Positions 34,828 to 44,375 are shown, counted from the stretch's first letter. The stretch is 64,000 nt of DNA from Phenylobacterium sp. (GCF_030680185.1 NZ_JAUXVZ010000047.1:35346-99345); one strand, 5' to 3'. The notes: generated by a model not told the origin, from the sequence alone. Numbers and translations: made by a program.

Positions 34828-35975
34828 GCGGGCGGCGCAGGTATGACTATGTCATCGTCGGCGGCGGCTTCTACGGCTGCAACCTCGCCCTGTTCCTCAG
34901 GTCGATCTCCTCGAGCATTCTCCTGCTGGAGGCTGGCGACGACCTCATGACCCGCGCCTCGCGGGTCAATCAGGCGCGCATCCATACCGGCTTTCACTAT
35001 CCCCGCAGCGCCCTGACCGCCGTGAAGTCGATGGTGTTGCGCCAGAGGTTCGCCGCCGACTACGCCGAGGCGGTGATCGACGACTTCCAGATGCTCTATG
35101 GGATCGCCAGGCGCCGCTCGCGGGTGAACGCCAACCGGTTCTTTCGCACCTTCAAGACCATGGGCTCGCCGATCGAGCCGGCCAATGCGTCCCAGTCGGC
35201 CCTGTTCGACCCGGCCATGGTGGAGGCAGTCTTCAACTGCGTCGAATACGCCTTCGACTACCGCGTCCTGCACAGGGGGCTGGCCAACCGCCTCGACGCC
35301 CTGGGGCTGGAGGTGGCCCTCAACACCGAGGCGGTCGAGCTGGAGGATCGTGCGGAGAGCGTCGTCGTCAGGTTGGCCGACGGTCAGGAGGTCGAGGCCC
35401 GCTACGTGTTCAACGTGACCTATGCGCAGATCAACCACGTCCTGCGCGCTGGCCATCTGCCTGAGGCTCACCTCAAGCATGAAGCGGTGGAGATCGCGCT
35501 GATCGAACCCCCGGCGCAGCTCGAGGGCTATGGGATCACCATCATGGACGGCCCCTTCATGTCGACCATGCCCTATCCGGCCGAGCGGCTCTATTCGCTC
35601 ACCCATGTCCGCTACACGCCGCAGAAGAGCTGGACGGACGCCGAAACTTCCGATTCGCCCTATCAGGTGTTGGCCGCCGCCGCGCCCGTGAGCCGCCACC
35701 GCCACATGCTGCTCGACGCCCAGCGCTATGTGCCCAGTCTGGCTGAGGCCGCCTGGGTCAAATCGCTCTATGAGGTGAAGACGGTGCTGCTCAAGAACGA
35801 GGCCGACGATGGGCGGCCGATCCTCTACCAGCGACAGCCCCGGGATTCCCGGGTGATCTCCATCATGGGCGGCAAGATCGACAACATCTACGACCTGTTC
35901 GAACTGATCCGCACGACGGAGCCGGAATGGGCCGGCGCCGATGACCGCCACCTCTTTGCGCGTCAGATCCCTTGA
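34824..35975 (+). CDS. FAD-dependent oxidoreductase (DAO-like)
   Basis: A 383-residue flavoprotein: FAD dinucleotide motif VIVGGGFYGCNLALFL at the N-terminus, LLEAGDDLMTRAS, and QARIHTGFHYPRS, followed by a substrate domain and a closing IMGGKIDNIYDL. It resembles glycine-oxidase/L-2-hydroxyglutarate-oxidase-like enzymes embedded in polysaccharide loci. The substrate could be a sugar acid or amino-sugar intermediate; not determinable here. ATGA overlap with the preceding gene. Confidence 0.8.
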   Translation: MSGRRRYDYVIVGGGFYGCNLALFLRSISSSILLLEAGDDLMTRASRVNQARIHTGFHYPRSALTAVKSMVLRQRFAADYAEAVIDDFQMLYGIARRRSRVNANRFFRTFKTMGSPIEPANASQSALFDPAMVEAVFNCVEYAFDYRVLHRGLANRLDALGLEVALNTEAVELEDRAESVVVRLADGQEVEARYVFNVTYAQINHVLRAGHLPEAHLKHEAVEIALIEPPAQLEGYGITIMDGPFMSTMPYPAERLYSLTHVRYTPQKSWTDAETSDSPYQVLAAAAPVSRHRHMLLDAQRYVPSLAEAAWVKSLYEVKTVLLKNEADDGRPILYQRQPRDSRVISIMGGKIDNIYDLFELIRTTEPEWAGADDRHLFARQIP

Positions 35976-36373
35976 TTCCCCAGGTGCTCAGATTTGGCCT
36001 GGTGGCCGCGGCCGGCCTGGTCGTGGACCTGGCCGTGGCCTCGGCGCTCGCGGCAGGGGCCGGCCTGCCCCTGCCCCTGGCGGCGGCCTGCGGCTTCTGC
36101 GCCGGCGCGGCCTTCAACTATGTGGTCAACCTGCGTTGGACCTTCGCCGCGGCGCGACCGTCGGGGGGCGTACGGCGCATCGCCGCCTATGGCCTGACCC
36201 TGGCGGCCACGCTCCTGACCCGGGTGGTCATGGTGGCGCTGCTGGAGCCTCTGGCGGGCGAGGGCGCCCTGGCCGCGCTCGGGGTTCTGATCGCCGCCAC
36301 CGGCGTCTCGTTCGTTGTGAACTATGGGCTGAGCAAGCGCTTCGTCTTCGTCCCCAGCCAGGATCGGACCTGA
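35972..36373 (+). CDS. GtrA-like four-helix membrane protein
   Basis: A 133-residue GtrA family protein with four predicted transmembrane helices and the family marks FNYVVNLRWTF and FVVNYGLSKRFVF. GtrA proteins are thought to help flip or handle polyprenyl-linked sugars for side-chain addition on surface glycans. Start is a TTG overlapping the previous stop (TTGA). The GT2-like protein at 33814 and the GT2 at 36375 are likely partners. Confidence 0.85.
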   Translation: MIPQVLRFGLVAAAGLVVDLAVASALAAGAGLPLPLAAACGFCAGAAFNYVVNLRWTFAAARPSGGVRRIAAYGLTLAATLLTRVVMVALLEPLAGEGALAALGVLIAATGVSFVVNYGLSKRFVFVPSQDRT

Positions 36374-36374
36374 G

Positions 36375-37199
36375 ATGACGTCGGACGTCCCGAGCCCTCC
36401 CGCCGACCGCGCCGGGTGGCGGATCCCCGCCCATGAGACGCTAAGCCTGGGCCCGCGCCGCCACGCCTACGCCCTGGTCATTCCGGTGATCAACGAGGGC
36501 ACGCGTATCCAGCGGCAGCTGGAAGCCCTCCAGGCGGCGAACCTGCCGGTGGACGTGATCATCGCCGACGGCGGCTCCACCGACGGCTCCCTGGCGCCCG
36601 AGTTCCTGCGGCAGGCGGGCGTCCGGGCGCTGCTGACCAAGACGGGCCCGGGTCGCCTCAGCGCCCAGCTGCGCATGGCCTATGCCTGGTGCCTGGACGA
36701 GGGCTATCTCGGCGTCGTCACCATGGACGGCAACGGCAAGGACAATGTGGAAGCCGTCGCCCAGTTCGTGGCCCTGCTGGAGGCAGGCTATGACTATGTC
36801 CAGGGCTCGCGCTATCGCCCCGGCGGACAGGCCGAGAACACGCCGCTCGACCGCACCCTGGGCAACCGTCTGGTCCACGCGCCTCTGCTCAGCCTGGCGG
36901 GGCGGCGCTGGTTCACCGACACCACCAACGGCTACCGCGGCTATTCCAGCGCCTATCTGATCGATCCGCGGCTGGCCCCGTTCCGGGACGTCTTCTCCAA
37001 CTACGAGCTGCTGTTCTACCTGACCGCCCGCGCCGGCCCCCTGGGCTACCGGGTCTGCGAGACCCCGGTCCGACGGTCCTATCCCGTGGGCGAGGCCACC
37101 CCCACCAAGATCGGCAGGCTGTCGGCCAAGCTGGCCCTGCTGGGCCAGACGATCCAGGCCGCCCTTGGCCGGTACGATCCGCCAAGGTCTCCGTCCTAG
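36375..37199 (+). CDS. GT2 family glycosyltransferase (DPM1-like)
   Basis: A 274-residue soluble GT2 enzyme. VIPVINEG, IIADGGSTDG and the metal-binding VTMDGNGKDN line up with dolichyl-phosphate mannose synthase-like enzymes, as does YVQGSRYRPGG; TDTTNGYRGYS gives the acceptor helix. No transmembrane segment follows. It begins two bases after the GtrA-like gene. A transfer to polyprenyl phosphate is likely. Confidence 0.87.
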   Translation: MTSDVPSPPADRAGWRIPAHETLSLGPRRHAYALVIPVINEGTRIQRQLEALQAANLPVDVIIADGGSTDGSLAPEFLRQAGVRALLTKTGPGRLSAQLRMAYAWCLDEGYLGVVTMDGNGKDNVEAVAQFVALLEAGYDYVQGSRYRPGGQAENTPLDRTLGNRLVHAPLLSLAGRRWFTDTTNGYRGYSSAYLIDPRLAPFRDVFSNYELLFYLTARAGPLGYRVCETPVRRSYPVGEATPTKIGRLSAKLALLGQTIQAALGRYDPPRSPS

Positions 37200-37226
37200 A
37201 TCGTCTCCCCCGCACGGGAGGCCGCC

Positions 37227-38114
37227 TTGGCGGCGCCGCACAATCATGGTCATTTGGCCGCGATGGACACCGAAACCCCGGATATCAGCCCCTCAGGCGT
37301 GGCCCCCGCCGCGCTCGAGGCCTATTCGGCCCTGCTTTCGAATGTGTTCGGGGCGGGACCGAAGTTTACGCCCGAGGCGATCGCCTGGCGCTATCGCGAC
37401 AATCCGGCCGGCCATGTGGTCGGGGCCGATGCGTGGTCGGGATCAACCCTGGCGGCCCACTATGTCACCTGCCCCATGCGCGCCTTGGTCGAGGGGCGGC
37501 CCCTGAAGGGCTTGCTGTCGCTGAACACCGCCACCCATCCGGACTTCCAGGGTCGTGGGCTGTTCACCCGGCTGGCGCGGGCCACCTATGAGCAGGGCGC
37601 CGAGCGGGGCTATGACTTCGTGATCGGAGTGGCCAACGCCCAGAGCACGCCAGGCTTTCTCGGACGCCTGGGGTTCCAGCATGTGGGCCGGCTGGAGGCT
37701 GGTCTGCTGGCCGTCGCGCCCCGAAAGTTCGCAGACGTCCCCCTGCAGTTCTGTGGCGACTGGGACGCCGCGATGCTGGCCTGGCGGCTGGCCAACCCGG
37801 CCGCCACATACCGGACAGCCCGACGGGGCGAACTCACCGCCGTCTATGCCGACACCCATTTGAGCGGCGTGCGCTGCGCGGCCTTCGTCGACGGCCAGGC
37901 GCTGGGCGCGACCGAGGCGGCCCCCCTGGGCTTCACGCTTTTCCTCGGTCTCGATCCGCGCTTCAGCCTGGATGGCCCGCGCCTCCTCCGCCTGCCCGAC
38001 CGCTTCCGGCCCTCGCCGCTGAACCTGATCTACCGCCCCTTGAGCGAGGCCGCGCCACGCAGCCTCGATCCCCGGGCCACGGCCATCAGCTTCCTGGACT
38101 TTGATCCGTACTGA
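37227..38114 (+). CDS. GNAT-family acetyltransferase-like protein
   Basis: A 295-residue protein with a GNAT acetyl-CoA site: LSLNTATHPDFQGRGLFTRLARATYEQ at about residues 93-118 has the R/Q-x-x-G-x-G/A loop, and GVANAQSTPGFLGRLGF follows. The start is a TTG with a near-perfect ribosome site (GGGAGG six bases upstream); an ATG 12 codons later has none. Members of this family occur in glycan loci and acylate amino sugars, which is plausible with the adjacent PIG-L deacetylase. Confidence 0.78.
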   Translation: MAAPHNHGHLAAMDTETPDISPSGVAPAALEAYSALLSNVFGAGPKFTPEAIAWRYRDNPAGHVVGADAWSGSTLAAHYVTCPMRALVEGRPLKGLLSLNTATHPDFQGRGLFTRLARATYEQGAERGYDFVIGVANAQSTPGFLGRLGFQHVGRLEAGLLAVAPRKFADVPLQFCGDWDAAMLAWRLANPAATYRTARRGELTAVYADTHLSGVRCAAFVDGQALGATEAAPLGFTLFLGLDPRFSLDGPRLLRLPDRFRPSPLNLIYRPLSEAAPRSLDPRATAISFLDFDPY

Positions 38115-38115
38115 G

Positions 38116-38886
38116 ATGACGGTCGTCTACATCCTGGCCCATTGCGACGACGAGTACGCCGCCCTGCCGCTGATCCTGGAGGCCAAGGCCGCAGGACGGG
38201 ACCAAGTGTTCCTCTATGTGGCCGAAAATCCGGGCGCGGCCGTGGCCGAGCGGCGCCTGGGCGAGACCCGCGCCTTTCTCGCCAGCCTGGGGCTCCCAGA
38301 AGAAGGCGCCACCTACGCCGTGTCGGGCGCCGAGGCCTATGACGGCCAGGTTCACCGCCGCCTCGACGCCTGCCTGGACCAGCTCCGGAAACGGCTGGCG
38401 GCGAGCCCCCGTGTGGAAAAGTTCGTCATCGCCGCCTGGGAGGGGGGCCACGCCGACCACGACGCCTGCGCCGCCCTCACCGCCGTCCTCGCCGCCGAGT
38501 ACGGCGCGGCGATCGAGCAGTTCGGCTTGTATAACCGCCGGGGCTTGAGCGCCCTGCCGTTCCAGGCCTGCGCGCCGATCCCGGAAAACGGCCCGGTGCG
38601 CCGCATCCGGCTCAGCCTGCGCCAGTGGCTGAACTGGGCTATGCTGGTGCGGCGCTATCCGTCCCAGGCCACCAGCTGGCTTGGCCTGTGGCCCTCGATG
38701 TTCGCGGGCTTCGCCCTGCGCGGCGGCTACGGCGTTCAGCGGCTGGACCCCGCCCGCCTGGCCGAGCGACCGCACGCGGGCGACCTGCTCTATGAGCGTC
38801 GGTTCGGGGTGGCCTATGCCGAGGTGGCCGAGGCGGTACAAGGCCTGATGGCCCGAGAGCTCAGGCCTGGCTCTGCGCCTGCATGA
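38116..38886 (+). CDS. PIG-L family deacetylase
   Basis: A 256-residue LmbE-like/PIG-L zinc deacetylase. The metal motif AHCDDE at about residues 9-14 is the AHPDDE signature with Cys for Pro, and GHADHD supplies the third ligand. Members remove acetyl from N-acetylglucosamine-type groups on lipids or sugar intermediates. It begins two bases after the GNAT gene, and its 3' end overlaps the convergent transporter gene by 26 bases. Confidence 0.85.
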   Translation: MTVVYILAHCDDEYAALPLILEAKAAGRDQVFLYVAENPGAAVAERRLGETRAFLASLGLPEEGATYAVSGAEAYDGQVHRRLDACLDQLRKRLAASPRVEKFVIAAWEGGHADHDACAALTAVLAAEYGAAIEQFGLYNRRGLSALPFQACAPIPENGPVRRIRLSLRQWLNWAMLVRRYPSQATSWLGLWPSMFAGFALRGGYGVQRLDPARLAERPHAGDLLYERRFGVAYAEVAEAVQGLMARELRPGSAPA

Positions 38887-39229
38887 CCACCGCAAAGCCT
38901 GCGAACATGATCAGATAGCCCAGGGCGAAGCGCCAGGAGACCGGCTCCTTGAACAGCGCCCAGGCCAGCAGCGGCACCAGGGCCGAGCCCAGGATCGAGA
39001 AGACATAGGCCTGCGACAGCGGCACTCGGGTGAGGATGTAGAACCACAGCAGCGCCGTCAGGCCGTACCAGGAGAAGGCGCCGATCAGCGGCAGGTTCTT
39101 GATCAGGCGCAGGATCAGCGGCCCATCAAGCCTGGCGTTGTAGAGCGCCGCCCATTTGAACATCACCTGGCCCACCGGCAGGGCCGCGGCGAAGACCACG
39201 CAGAGCGCCATGTCGCGCAGGGCCATCAT
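38861..39229 (-). CDS. Small EamA/ArnE-like four-helix transporter
   Basis: A 122-residue membrane protein with four hydrophobic helices and a late YVFSILGSALVPLLAWALFKEP block typical of the EamA/DMT superfamily (SMR and ArnE/ArnF subunits). In ArnE/ArnF such half-size proteins flip undecaprenyl-phosphate aminosugars. It forms an operon with the GT2 gene upstream (four-base overlap), which supports a flippase role for that enzyme's lipid-linked product. Confidence 0.82.
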   Translation of the reverse strand: MMALRDMALCVVFAAALPVGQVMFKWAALYNARLDGPLILRLIKNLPLIGAFSWYGLTALLWFYILTRVPLSQAYVFSILGSALVPLLAWALFKEPVSWRFALGYLIMFAGFAVVMQAQSQA

Positions 39230-40320
39230 GCGCGCGCGTCCCCGACGGCCATCGTCGCCTCGGTATGGGCGGCGGCCTCCATGCGGGCCAGGGTGCGCAG
39301 ATAGGGGTGGATCGGCCGCACCGGCACATTGACCACGTCGAAGTTCATCGCCTGGAGCAGCAGCTGGACGCCGATGATCACCGGCAGGGCGGCGGTCATG
39401 ACAACGCCGGCCGAGGCCGCCTGGCCGGGTTCGCGCACCGCCATCCAGTTCAGGGTGTAGAGGCCGCCGAACACCAGGAAGAGGGCGCCGAAGATCAGCT
39501 CCAGGGTGGCGACGTTGAAGTCCCGCACGAAATACTGGCCCAGCGCCCGACGCACGAAGTTGCGCAGGTGGCGCCAGGCGAAGGGGCCGAGCACCTCGGT
39601 GATCTTCAGATTGCTCACCTCGTCGCCGTAGCGGGCCGGCATCGGCACGTCGCGGACCACGGCGCGCAGCGTGCCCAGGTGATAGAGCAGGTCGGTCTCG
39701 AAGAAGAAGCGCTTGGCCACGCGCTTCTCGGCCACCAGCCGGGCCACGCTGGCCTCGATGGCCGTAAAGCCATTGGTGGGGTCGAACACGTTCCAGTAGC
39801 CGGTGGAGAGCTTGGCCAAAAAGCTCAGGCCCGCATTGCCCAGGATACGGACGCCGGGCATGCCCTGCAGGTGGCTCACGGACGAGAACCGGTTGCCCTT
39901 GGCGTAGTCGGCCTCCCCCAGCAGGATGGGCGTCACCAGCTGGGGCAGGTAGGACAGGTCCATCTGGTCGTCGCCATCGACCTTGACCAGGATCATGCCC
40001 CCCAGGCGCGCGGCTTCGCCATAGCCGGCCAGGGTGGCGCCGCCGACGCCCTGATTCTCGGCCAGACGCAGCACATGAACCCGAGGGTCTTCGCAGGCCG
40101 CTTCGATCAGGTCGCCCGATCGGTCGGGACAGGCGTCATCGACGCAGACCACCCCCTCGACCCAGGCTGGGACCTTGGCGAGGACGTGCAGGATATGGTC
40201 GCGCACCCTGTAGCAGGGGATGACGATCCACACGCCAGCGCCCTCAAGGGCCGGCTCCATCAGGCGCAGATCGTGATGCGCCGGGGCCGGCGACCGATGG
40301 AACTGATCGATGGACGACAT
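39226..40320 (-). CDS. GT2 glycosyltransferase with C-terminal membrane helices
   Basis: A 364-residue GT2 enzyme of the DPM1/ArnC type: VWIVIPCYRV, VVCVDDACPD and the DxD in VKVDGDDQMD, with NPTNGFTAIE-like acceptor block (DPTNGFTAIE). Two helices near residues 275-330 anchor it in the inner membrane. It likely loads a sugar onto undecaprenyl phosphate, with the ArnE-like gene downstream as flippase. Divergent from the ABC transporter permease gene. Confidence 0.87.
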   Translation of the reverse strand: MSSIDQFHRSPAPAHHDLRLMEPALEGAGVWIVIPCYRVRDHILHVLAKVPAWVEGVVCVDDACPDRSGDLIEAACEDPRVHVLRLAENQGVGGATLAGYGEAARLGGMILVKVDGDDQMDLSYLPQLVTPILLGEADYAKGNRFSSVSHLQGMPGVRILGNAGLSFLAKLSTGYWNVFDPTNGFTAIEASVARLVAEKRVAKRFFFETDLLYHLGTLRAVVRDVPMPARYGDEVSNLKITEVLGPFAWRHLRNFVRRALGQYFVRDFNVATLELIFGALFLVFGGLYTLNWMAVREPGQAASAGVVMTAALPVIIGVQLLLQAMNFDVVNVPVRPIHPYLRTLARMEAAAHTEATMAVGDARA

Positions 40321-40446
40321 GCGGGCGACGGTCTCCTTCGCTTTGCGCTATCACGGGGCCGCCTGTGTGCAAAGCTGCAGCCCCGGCGCCATGCTTGCGC
40401 CGCAAAAATGCACCTGATACCAGCGGCGCTCGCTTTGGGAGACCCT

Positions 40447-41280
40447 ATGGAATCCGCTCAACACATGCTGCGGACCGGCCGGCGTGGCACGCTGTTCGAA
40501 TTCAGCATGGCTCTGCGGGACCTCGCCATGTCCTGGGACCGCCGCGGCCTGGCGTGGTCGCTCGCCTGGCATGACGTGGTGTCACGCTATCGCGGCTCCA
40601 TCCTCGGTCCGTTCTGGATCACCATATCCATGGGCCTGATGGTTCTGGGCATCGGCCTGCTCTATGCGCGGCTGTTCGGGATCTCGGTGGCCGAGTTCAT
40701 GCCCTATGTGGCCATGGGCATCGTCTTTTTCGGCCTGATGTCCGGCACGATCAACGAGGGTTGCGAGACCTTCGTCCAGGCTCGGAACATGCTGAGCCAG
40801 ACGGCGCTCCCCATGTTCGCCTTCGTCTGGCGGACCGTGCTGCGGAACCTGATCAACCTCGCCCACCATGCGGTGATCATCGTCGCGGTGATCGTGGTGT
40901 TTGGCCTGTGGCGGGAGATGGTGATCCTGCCAGCCCTGGCGGGCTTGGTGCTGACGGTGCTGAACCTTTCGTGGATCAGCATGCTGGCGGCCATCGCCTC
41001 GGCGCGATTCCGCGACATTCCGCAATTCGTCATGTCGGTGATGCAGTTCGCCATATTCATGACGCCGGTGTTCTGGAAACCGGACGCCTTCCCCGACCGC
41101 CACGCCTTCCTCACGCTGAATCCGTTCTACCACATGCTCACCACCATCCGGGCTCCGCTGCTGGGCGAGCAGGCCGACGGGCTCTCCTATATCGTGCTAG
41201 CTATTGCCGCGGTCCTGGGATGGGCGCTCACCTTCTCGGTCTTCGCTGTCACCCGCCGCCGGATCGTGCACTACTTATGA
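40447..41280 (+). CDS. wzm: ABC-2 type polysaccharide export permease
   Basis: A 277-residue inner-membrane permease with six predicted helices and the family start LAWHDVVSRYRGSILGPFWI. Wzm/KpsM-type permeases move a finished lipid-linked polysaccharide across the inner membrane. GGGAG lies eight bases before the ATG. It overlaps the ATPase gene by four bases (ATGA). The name wzm is by function; KpsM is equally fitting. Confidence 0.9.
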   Translation: MESAQHMLRTGRRGTLFEFSMALRDLAMSWDRRGLAWSLAWHDVVSRYRGSILGPFWITISMGLMVLGIGLLYARLFGISVAEFMPYVAMGIVFFGLMSGTINEGCETFVQARNMLSQTALPMFAFVWRTVLRNLINLAHHAVIIVAVIVVFGLWREMVILPALAGLVLTVLNLSWISMLAAIASARFRDIPQFVMSVMQFAIFMTPVFWKPDAFPDRHAFLTLNPFYHMLTTIRAPLLGEQADGLSYIVLAIAAVLGWALTFSVFAVTRRRIVHYL

Positions 41281-42032
41281 AGCCTCCCGAAGTCTCGATC
41301 ACGGTCACCGACCTCAGCCTGCGCTTCCCCGTCTATGGGGTGGACGCCAAGTCGCTGAAGAAGAACCTCGCCCGGGTCACGGTCGGCGGTCGGCTGGGCT
41401 CGTCGAACACCGGCGCGACCGAGGTCACCGCCCTTTCCAACATCAGCTTCAATCTACGGCCCGGCGATCGCCTGGGCCTGGTCGGCCACAACGGCTCGGG
41501 CAAGACGACCCTGCTGCGGGCGCTTTCCGGGGCCTATGAGCCGGACGAGGGTCAGATCGAGGTGCGCGGCCGAATCGCCGCCCTGCTGGACCTGTCCCTG
41601 GGCATCGACCCCTCGGCCACCGGGGTGGACAATATCCGCCTGCGTGGCCGCATTGCGGGCATGAGCGCCAAGGAGATCGAGGGCAAGATGGACGAGATCG
41701 CCGCCTTCAGCGGTCTGGGTCCCTTCCTCGCCATGCCTATGAAGACCTATTCCGCCGGCATGCAGGCCAGGCTGGCCTTCGCCGTCGCCACGGCGGTCGA
41801 GGCCGACGTGCTGCTGATGGACGAGTGGATTTCGGTGGGAGATGCGGAGTTCAAGAAGCTGGCCCACCGCCGGCTGTTGAACCTGGTGGAGCGCGCCGGC
41901 ATCCTCGTGCTGGCGTCCCACGACACGCAACTTCTGCGGCTCTACTGCAACAAGGTGATGCGGATGGAAGGCGGGATCGCCTCCGAGGTGAAGGACATCC
42001 GCCGCATCGACGAACTACTCGCCGCCGCCTGA
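41277..42032 (+). CDS. wzt: ABC polysaccharide exporter ATPase (Wzt/KpsT type, no C-terminal glycan domain)
   Basis: A 251-residue ATPase with Walker A GHNGSGKTTLLRAL, signature YSAGMQARLAFAVA, Walker B LLMDEWISVGD and the H-loop SHD. Length covers only the nucleotide-binding domain: the carbohydrate-binding C-terminal domain of O9a-type Wzt proteins is absent. Export should therefore not depend on recognising a chain-end modification. Pairs with the permease upstream. Confidence 0.9.
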   Translation: MKPPEVSITVTDLSLRFPVYGVDAKSLKKNLARVTVGGRLGSSNTGATEVTALSNISFNLRPGDRLGLVGHNGSGKTTLLRALSGAYEPDEGQIEVRGRIAALLDLSLGIDPSATGVDNIRLRGRIAGMSAKEIEGKMDEIAAFSGLGPFLAMPMKTYSAGMQARLAFAVATAVEADVLLMDEWISVGDAEFKKLAHRRLLNLVERAGILVLASHDTQLLRLYCNKVMRMEGGIASEVKDIRRIDELLAAA

Positions 42033-42089
42033 TCCTGGACGGCCCGCGGGGCCGCGACCAGTCGGGCGCCAGCTGTCGGGAGCGGGCCC

Positions 42090-44375
42090 TTGGACGTCGT
42101 CTTCACCATCGTCTCGCGGAACTACGCCGCCCAGGCCGCGGTCCTCATGCGGAGCCTGGCGCAGGTCGAGCCCGACGCCGCCCGGGTGGTGATCGCCGCC
42201 GACGGCCCGATCCCGGCGCTGGAGCCGTTCGCCCGGGTGATCGAGGCGGCCGAGACCGGCGCGCCCATGGGACCGATGAGCGTCTATTACGACGCCCTGG
42301 AGCTCAACACCGCGATCAAGCCCCACGCCTTCAGACGGTTGATGGCCGAGCCGGGGGTGACCTCGGTGACCTATCTGGACCCGGACATCTTCGTCTACGC
42401 GCCCCTGGAGCGGGTGCGCGCGGGTCTTGCCGCCGCGCCCCTGGTGCTGATCCCGCACCTGACCCGACCCCTGGCCGGCGAGGCCAATCCCAACGACCAC
42501 ACCATCCTGACGTCGGGCGCCTTCAACCTGGGCTTCATGGCCGCCCGGCGGGCCGACGAGATCTTCGCCCTGCTGGACTGGTGGGCCGAGAAATGCCGGT
42601 TCGACTGCCGGGTGGACTTCGAGAACGGCCTCTTCACCGACCAGAAATGGATGGATCTGTCGCCGGGCCTGGTCAGCGACGTGGCCATTCTGCGCGATCC
42701 CGGCCTCGACCTCGCGTACTGGAATCTTGAGGGCCGCACCCTGTCCGATGGCGGCGGGACGTGGATGGTCAACGGCCAGCCCCTGGGCTTCTTCCACTTC
42801 TCGGGCTTCGATCCCCGCAGCCCCGACGTGCTGAGCAAGCATCAGGACCGACAGGTGGTCCCGCAGGGCTCGCCCCTGTCGCGCCTGCTGGAAGGCTACG
42901 CCAAGGCGCTGCTGGACAACGGCCACGACAAGGCCCGCCACCAAGCCTACGCCTATCAGGCCTTTCCCTCCGGCCGCCCGATCAGCGGCCCCATGCGCCG
43001 CCGCGCCCTGCGCGCCGCGCGCGAGGGTCAGAGGTTCGACGACGGCCTCACCGCGCCGGTCGAGGCCTGGCTGGATGCGCCCGACCCCCTGGCCGCCGTC
43101 GATGGTCTGCCCGACGTGACCCGGGAGATGGACCAGGTCTGGCGGGAGGACGCCTTCGCCGCCGCCCGGTTCGGCCGCGGAGACCTGGAAAGCCGTCTGG
43201 GCTTCCACGCCTGGTTCGCCGCCCAGCCGCACAGCGCCACCGCCTCCATCGCGGCGGGTCAGGCTCTGCTGGACGCCTGGCGGGCCGGCGCGCGGATCGC
43301 CGCCCCCTGGCCCCAGGAGGATCCGCCCTGGACCGGCGAATCTTCCCAGATCGCCGAATGGCTGACCGCCCCTGGCGATCGCCCCCTGCCCCGGGCCGCC
43401 GCCGCCCTGCTGGCCGCCCGGGCAGACCTGCGCCGACGGTTCGAAGGCGGGCCGCCGGAAGACCTGCTGGCCTGGCTGCTGGGACCGGAGGCGCAAGGCG
43501 GGCGCTTCGCCCCGGCCCTGCTGGACGGTCCGACCCAGCTCGATCTCAGCCAGGAGGTCCAGCCCCTGCTTTGCGCCGCCCGCTACGCCCGGGCGGCCCA
43601 GGGCGACCTGGCGGCCTTCCGGCTGCAGGCCTGCGCCGGCTATGGCCTGGCCGTGCGCGGCCGGTGGCCGCCCGTCCTGGCCCAGGCGGTCCGCGGCGAT
43701 GGCGACCGGCTGGTGGGCAGCCTGTCGAGCCCCTTTCCCTTCCCCCGCATCCTGATGCTTGTCTGGGAAAGCCGCCCGGATCTGCAGCGGCTGTTTCCCC
43801 TGCATCGGCCGCTGGGTCGGGTCCGATATCTGCGCTGGCTGATCGGCGGCGGGTTCGCCGAGTACGACATCGATCCGGCGGGCCTGCCCGATGTCCTGAC
43901 CCGCAGCCTGGTCTATCGCCTGGCGCGGCTGAGCGTGCGCAATGGCGCGCCGCTGCTGGTGCGCAACCGGCCCGCGCGGGTCGCCGCGGTGGTCGTCGCG
44001 CCGATGCGCACCCGCGACATGGAAGACTGGCCCAATGACGTGGTCATACTGGAGGCCGCGACGGGCCGGCTGCGCCGGGCCGACGGCGGGCCGATGGGCC
44101 CGGTCGAGGCCGATCTCGTCGTGTACGCCACCGGACCTGGTTTCGTCGCCGCCGACGCGGTGGCGCTTGTCGCCCAGGGGGTCACCTGGCGGCAGGCGGC
44201 CGCAGCCTGGACCACGACGGCCCTGGCCGAACTGGCCGACGACCATCCGGTCTGGGGTTTCATCGACGAGGTCTGGAGCGACCGCCCCGCCGTGGACGAT
44301 CGGCCAAGGCCGGTGCGGACCCTGTCGTCCCAGACGCCCCTGCAGGCCCAGATCGCCGGACTGATCGGCCTGTGA
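42090..44375 (+). CDS. Large GT-A-type glycosyltransferase with unassigned C-terminal half
   Basis: A 761-residue protein. Residues about 1-270 match the enzyme at 21064: FTIVSRNYAAQAAVLMRSL, the DxD in TYLDPDIFVYAPL, GAFNLGFMAA, FTDQKWMDL and FFHFSGFDP. Residues 300-761 are rich in Ala/Arg/Leu and match nothing I recognise. The start is a TTG with GGGAG seven bases upstream. It overlaps the next gene by four bases. It may be bifunctional. Confidence 0.78.
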   Translation: MDVVFTIVSRNYAAQAAVLMRSLAQVEPDAARVVIAADGPIPALEPFARVIEAAETGAPMGPMSVYYDALELNTAIKPHAFRRLMAEPGVTSVTYLDPDIFVYAPLERVRAGLAAAPLVLIPHLTRPLAGEANPNDHTILTSGAFNLGFMAARRADEIFALLDWWAEKCRFDCRVDFENGLFTDQKWMDLSPGLVSDVAILRDPGLDLAYWNLEGRTLSDGGGTWMVNGQPLGFFHFSGFDPRSPDVLSKHQDRQVVPQGSPLSRLLEGYAKALLDNGHDKARHQAYAYQAFPSGRPISGPMRRRALRAAREGQRFDDGLTAPVEAWLDAPDPLAAVDGLPDVTREMDQVWREDAFAAARFGRGDLESRLGFHAWFAAQPHSATASIAAGQALLDAWRAGARIAAPWPQEDPPWTGESSQIAEWLTAPGDRPLPRAAAALLAARADLRRRFEGGPPEDLLAWLLGPEAQGGRFAPALLDGPTQLDLSQEVQPLLCAARYARAAQGDLAAFRLQACAGYGLAVRGRWPPVLAQAVRGDGDRLVGSLSSPFPFPRILMLVWESRPDLQRLFPLHRPLGRVRYLRWLIGGGFAEYDIDPAGLPDVLTRSLVYRLARLSVRNGAPLLVRNRPARVAAVVVAPMRTRDMEDWPNDVVILEAATGRLRRADGGPMGPVEADLVVYATGPGFVAADAVALVAQGVTWRQAAAAWTTTALAELADDHPVWGFIDEVWSDRPAVDDRPRPVRTLSSQTPLQAQIAGLIGL

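Noticed and set aside
42015..44246. 743-codon open frame on the minus strand opposite the gene at 42090
   Set aside because: No motif, extreme Gly/Gln/Arg composition; the plus-strand frame has the GT-A motifs.
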